Below, one piece after another: positions 36,265 to 39,850 of a stretch of 39,850 nucleotides of DNA. Where the stretch lies: the NCBI GenBank assembly GCA_947631605.1, contig CANRMC010000007.1, positions 1 to 39,850 on the forward strand. The letters run 5' to 3'. A program made the translations under genes and the position numbers. The notes under the pieces were generated by a model. It did no database searches. It was not told the origin of the DNA and saw only the letters and a program-made list of their open reading frames with translations. The stretch comes from an uncultured Lachnospiraceae bacterium. Its GTDB lineage: Bacteria; Bacillota; Clostridia; Lachnospirales; Lachnospiraceae. The first letter of the stretch is position 1, and the number at the start of each line of letters is the position of its first letter.

Positions 36265-38763
36265 TTGAAAAATCCATTATTGTGGGTAGTGATATTATTC
36301 GCATCAGGTGAGGCGTTATGCAGATACGCCGCAGGCTCAGCAGGGCTTTTGCCGGTTGCAGGGTTTCTGGGTTTGATAGTGCTTTTAATTGTAGGTTTTA
36401 TTCGCCGGAATACAAACATGTTTGTATTCCGGCTTCTTTTTGCTGCATTTCTGACCGGGCTTCTTATGGGTTTTTATATGGAGCAGAAGAAAGACGCGCA
36501 GGTTTTTAACGATGGATTTACGGAAGGAAGCAGGTGTACGATACAGGGTTCTGTGCTTTCTGTCTCGAATCAGGAAACGGGAGGAAGGATCCTGATCCGG
36601 CAGAACGGGATCAAAGTCATGGTTTATGCGGAAACATTAAAACCGGATGATCCGATCTATCCCGGACAGAAGCTGGAAGTGTATGGAAGACTTATGCATT
36701 TTGAAGAGGCGGAAAATCCCGGTCAGTTTAACGCAAGGCAGTACTATGAAAGTCAGGGGATTTATTATCAAATGGCTGCGGAAAGGATCACTGTTACAGA
36801 CAAAAAAAGAAATGAAATAAAAACATTTCTTATGAAACTGAAAGACGCGCTTTCCGAATCCATAGACAGCTTATTTCCAACTAAGGAGGCCTCTGTCGTT
36901 AAATCCATACTTCTGGGGGATAAGGCGGAAATGGACAGCGAGATAAAGACTTTGTATCAGGAAAATGGGATTGCCCATATCCTTGCGATATCCGGACTCC
37001 ACACCGCACTCTTAGGGGTATTTCTGGCAGGTCTTTTGAAAAAAATCGGTCTGGGACAAAAGAAGGCGGAGGGGGCAGCGTTTCTGTGCCTCGTCTTATA
37101 CGGTATCATGACAGGCTTTTCACCTTCCGCCATGCGGGCGGTTCTGATGATCGGAATTACATGGCTTGGCGGCTGGCTGAAACGGACTCCGTACCCGCCG
37201 GCGTCTATGGCAGCCGCGCTTTTTCTTATGCTTCTGATCCAACCGGAAGGCATTTATAATATCGGAATGCAGATGAGTTTCCTTGCGGTCTGGGGCGTAG
37301 ATATGGGAAACCGATTGATTCTTATGTTTCACTCGAAGCGGAAGAAAAAGGGTAAATGGAAGAGCGGAAAGAGACTTTTGGAAAAAGTCCTGTCCGGTCT
37401 GGTGCTTTCTTTTTCCATTAATCTTTATATGATGCCGGTTCAGATCTATTATTTCCATGAACTTCCGCTTTACAGCATGCTGCTTAATCTGCTGGTGATC
37501 CCGCTTTTTACCATAGCTGCGGCGGCAGGATTTTTGGCTGCTTTGTCCGGACTATTGCTTCCGTATTTTTCAGGTGTTTTATTTTCCGGTATTTTCTTCG
37601 TCGGGAAGTGTCTCGCGTTTCCCTGCACATGGATCCTGAAATTCTACGAAGCCGTATGCCGGTTTTTCCTTCATTTTCCGTTTCACCGTATTCTGCCGGG
37701 ACATTGCAGACTGTTTCAGATCGCAATTTATTTCCTGCTTTTGCAGAGTCTTTTTTGGATGATACAGAAGCAAAAGTGCGCGGATTTAAAGAAAGCGGTA
37801 TGTTTTCTTGCTACGGGGCTTGCTCTGCTCATGCTTTTTCTGGGAAGTACATACAGGCTGAACCGGAAAGAATTCCATGCGGTTTTTCTTTCTGTCGGAC
37901 AGGGGGACGGCTGTATCATACATACGCCGGAAGGGATAAATATCATGGTAGACGGCGGCTCCTCCGGTTCGGATTCCGTCGGGAAATATGTTTTGTCACC
38001 GGCGCTGAAATATTATGGCATGGCAAGGCTGGATTATGTTCTTGTATCACATACGGATTCGGACCATGTGAGCGGGATCCTGTATCTTTTGGAAGAACAG
38101 GATATGACCGGTATTAAGATCCGGTATTTGGTTTTTGCAAAGGGGCTGGAGAGAACAGAAAATTATGACAGGCTTCTGGATGCGGCGGAAAAATATGACA
38201 CGCATATCCTGTATGTATCGGCCGGTGATACGTTTGAATCCGACCGTCTGAAAATGGAGGTTCTGTATCCTTCTTTAGAAAATGCAGATTCGGATATAAA
38301 TGATCATTCATTGGTTTTAAATATGAGATACCGGGATCTGGATATTCTTTTTACGGGAGATATAAGCGCTTCCGTAGAACAGAAGCTGGCGGGGGATGCG
38401 GAAAGAATCGCTTCCTCTGACGCTTCTTATGTGATTTTAAAGGTGGCGCACCATGGCTCCCGCTATTCTTCGGACATGGATTTTTTGAATGCGCTTTCTG
38501 CCGATCTGGCTGTGATTTCCTGCGGAAAATACAATACCTACGGACATCCACATCCGGAAACGCTGAAAAGGCTGGAAGAGAGCGGTTCGGATATTTTCAG
38601 GACCGACAGGGAGGGCGCACTGTGTATTTCCGGCAAGGATGGAAGTTTTTCCGTCAGGAAAGGAAACTTTTCCGTCAGGAAAGGAAACTTTTCCGTCGGG
38701 GAACGGTTTGTCAAGAGGTTTTTTCGCCTTTTCAGCCTTTTTCACACAGATGATATAAGTTGA
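36265..38763 (+). CDS. comEC: DNA internalization-related competence protein ComEC/Rec2
   Basis: ILAISGLHTALLG, TGFSPSAMRAVLM and beta-lactamase-like domain SVGQGDGCIIHTPEG...VSHTDSDHVSGILYLL. Confidence 0.93.
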   Translation: MKNPLLWVVILFASGEALCRYAAGSAGLLPVAGFLGLIVLLIVGFIRRNTNMFVFRLLFAAFLTGLLMGFYMEQKKDAQVFNDGFTEGSRCTIQGSVLSVSNQETGGRILIRQNGIKVMVYAETLKPDDPIYPGQKLEVYGRLMHFEEAENPGQFNARQYYESQGIYYQMAAERITVTDKKRNEIKTFLMKLKDALSESIDSLFPTKEASVVKSILLGDKAEMDSEIKTLYQENGIAHILAISGLHTALLGVFLAGLLKKIGLGQKKAEGAAFLCLVLYGIMTGFSPSAMRAVLMIGITWLGGWLKRTPYPPASMAAALFLMLLIQPEGIYNIGMQMSFLAVWGVDMGNRLILMFHSKRKKKGKWKSGKRLLEKVLSGLVLSFSINLYMMPVQIYYFHELPLYSMLLNLLVIPLFTIAAAAGFLAALSGLLLPYFSGVLFSGIFFVGKCLAFPCTWILKFYEAVCRFFLHFPFHRILPGHCRLFQIAIYFLLLQSLFWMIQKQKCADLKKAVCFLATGLALLMLFLGSTYRLNRKEFHAVFLSVGQGDGCIIHTPEGINIMVDGGSSGSDSVGKYVLSPALKYYGMARLDYVLVSHTDSDHVSGILYLLEEQDMTGIKIRYLVFAKGLERTENYDRLLDAAEKYDTHILYVSAGDTFESDRLKMEVLYPSLENADSDINDHSLVLNMRYRDLDILFTGDISASVEQKLAGDAERIASSDASYVILKVAHHGSRYSSDMDFLNALSADLAVISCGKYNTYGHPHPETLKRLEESGSDIFRTDREGALCISGKDGSFSVRKGNFSVRKGNFSVGERFVKRFFRLFSLFHTDDIS
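38640..38699 (+). repeat. 21-bp in-frame tandem repeat at the comEC 3' end (FSVRKGN)
   Basis: ttttccgtcaggaaaggaaac in nearly three copies, encoding GSFSVRKGNFSVRKGNFSVGE. Confidence 0.9.
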
Positions 38764-38776
38764 TAAGATAGTTAAT

Positions 38777-38938
38777 TTACTCTTCCTTTGTCAGTATTAT
38801 TCTCTTCCAGCTTCGTTTTTCACATCTTGGGCATTTCATGTATCTTGTCCTACCAGTATGCAGTACGAGATTAGTTTGCCAGTAAGTCGGCACAAATCTA
38901 TAACCGCGGTTTTGGCACTTATAGTATCTGGCTTTTGC
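38777..38938 (-). pseudogene. 3' remnant of a zinc-ribbon protein gene
   Basis: Minus-strand frame AKARYYKCQNRGYRFVPTYWQTNLVLHTGRTRYMKCPRCEKRSWKRIILTKEE*, preceded by in-frame TGA with no start codon before the conserved part. Confidence 0.65.
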
Positions 38939-38971
38939 TCAATACCCACACTATTCAAAATCCAAATTTTA

Positions 38972-39481
38972 TTATCCCTTTGTATTGGTGAAAAATTGGA
39001 GCAATTCTTTACCGGATTCTGGCATTCCTCGTTTCATCCATTCAATCATCCAACCAAATATCCCATATGCCCAAAACGATTTCATGTATGCTTCAATGTT
39101 TGCCATTTCAGGAGTGATTTGAATAGCATTAAGAATTGTTTCCTGCATAATAGAGGTCATTCCTGCTTGATAAAGAATGGTATAAAATTCTTTATGTCCT
39201 CTGTAAAAATCAAATAAAGAGGGAAATAGTGTTTCTGGTGAAGATTCAGGATTCGTTTCGTAGAGCTTCCCCCATTCTTTAATGAGCCGATCAGATTCTT
39301 CTTTTAGAATATCTTCTTTTGTTTGAAAATTACGATAAAATGAAACTCTGCCGATCTGCGCTTTTTGCGTTAATTCGGTTATTGAAATATCAGCAATAGA
39401 TTTCTCTTTCAATAGTTCCAATAGGGCGTTTGTAATCTGTTGCTTTACATAGGTATTCTTTTGCTCGTTGTTCATGTTCAT
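38972..39481 (-). CDS. TetR/AcrR family transcriptional regulator
   Basis: TYVKQQITNALLELLKEKSIADISITELTQKAQIGRVSFYRNFQTKEDIL HTH; start taken as ATG 39481. Confidence 0.92.
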   Translation of the reverse strand: MNMNNEQKNTYVKQQITNALLELLKEKSIADISITELTQKAQIGRVSFYRNFQTKEDILKEESDRLIKEWGKLYETNPESSPETLFPSLFDFYRGHKEFYTILYQAGMTSIMQETILNAIQITPEMANIEAYMKSFWAYGIFGWMIEWMKRGMPESGKELLQFFTNTKG

Positions 39482-39505
39482 GAGCCGATACAAACCTCCA
39501 TAAAT

Positions 39506-39554
39506 TGTATCATTTCCGACGAAACACTTGTTTCATCACCGATAATATGATACA
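39506..39554. promoter_or_regulatory. Candidate TetR operator region in the divergent intergenic
   Basis: GAAAC-ACTT-GTTTC (39521-39534) and outer TGTATCAT...ATGATACA arms (39506-39513, 39547-39554). Confidence 0.5.
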
Positions 39555-39585
39555 TTTTTATCAACACATTGTCAAGGAGGGGCAT

Positions 39586-39850
39586 ATGAAAAAAATGTTT
39601 AAAATACTTGGAACTGTCCTATTAGTGATTATTATCGTAGTGGCAGTTCTCATATTTAAAGGGCTGAATGACTCGAAAAAATCCTCGGTAAAACCTGACT
39701 ATTACAAGAATTTTATATCCTCCGCTCCATTGGAGCAGAAATATTCTCAGCTTGGCCCGTATGAAGTATCTAATAAAGATTTTCCGTCAGAAAACACGTC
39801 AATTCAAAAATACCGTTTTTGGTATCCTGTTGAACTTGAAACAACAGATC
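39586..39850 (+). CDS. Membrane-anchored protein, truncated by the window end
   Basis: GGAGG SD, ATG 39586, MKKMFKILGTVLLVIIIVVAVLIFKGLNDSKKSSVKPDYYKNFISSAPLEQKYSQLGPYEVSNKDF..., open to 39850; not in the ORF track. Confidence 0.8.
   Translation, partial: MKKMFKILGTVLLVIIIVVAVLIFKGLNDSKKSSVKPDYYKNFISSAPLEQKYSQLGPYEVSNKDFPSENTSIQKYRFWYPVELETTD

Noticed and set aside
1-39850. CRISPR arrays, insertion sequences or prophage genes
   Set aside because: No spaced direct-repeat array, transposase/integrase motif or phage structural gene found in the translated ORFs.

Overview
The window is a chromosomal segment with Firmicutes/Clostridia-like (probably Lachnospiraceae) gene content. No rRNA, CRISPR array, transposase or phage module was seen. 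Left to right: a lipoprotein and a Wzm/Wzt (TagGH)-type polysaccharide ABC exporter; an isochorismatase-family hydrolase; uppP; an RsuA-type pseudouridine synthase; rpmG-secE-nusG-rplK-rplA (rpmG is absent from the ORF track); a discrete acyl-carrier protein, a 354-aa orphan protein and an Sfp-type phosphopantetheinyl transferase; an MNT/HEPN (MntA-HepT-like) toxin-antitoxin pair between two convergent tRNA genes (Arg-ACG, Gln-CTG); a CvfB-like S1 protein, ridA and pyrG; a CDP-glycerol transferase and an acyltransferase; trpEGDCBA without trpF; a minus-strand two-component system with VTC-domain, DUF4956 and Cthe_2159-like genes; an M23/EnvC-like hydrolase, LemA, GT2 and PAP2 genes; a CorA-like transporter; a histidine kinase, GerMN lipoprotein and comEC; a decayed zinc-ribbon gene; and a TetR gene divergent from a membrane protein cut by the window end. 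The two best candidates for an under-described system are: (1) the two-component/VTC/DUF4956/Cthe_2159 locus, where matching TTCAAT-N5-TTCAAT repeats lie upstream of both the regulator gene and the VTC gene; and (2) the ACP/354-aa/PPTase locus. All family calls come from reading motifs by eye; no database search was run.
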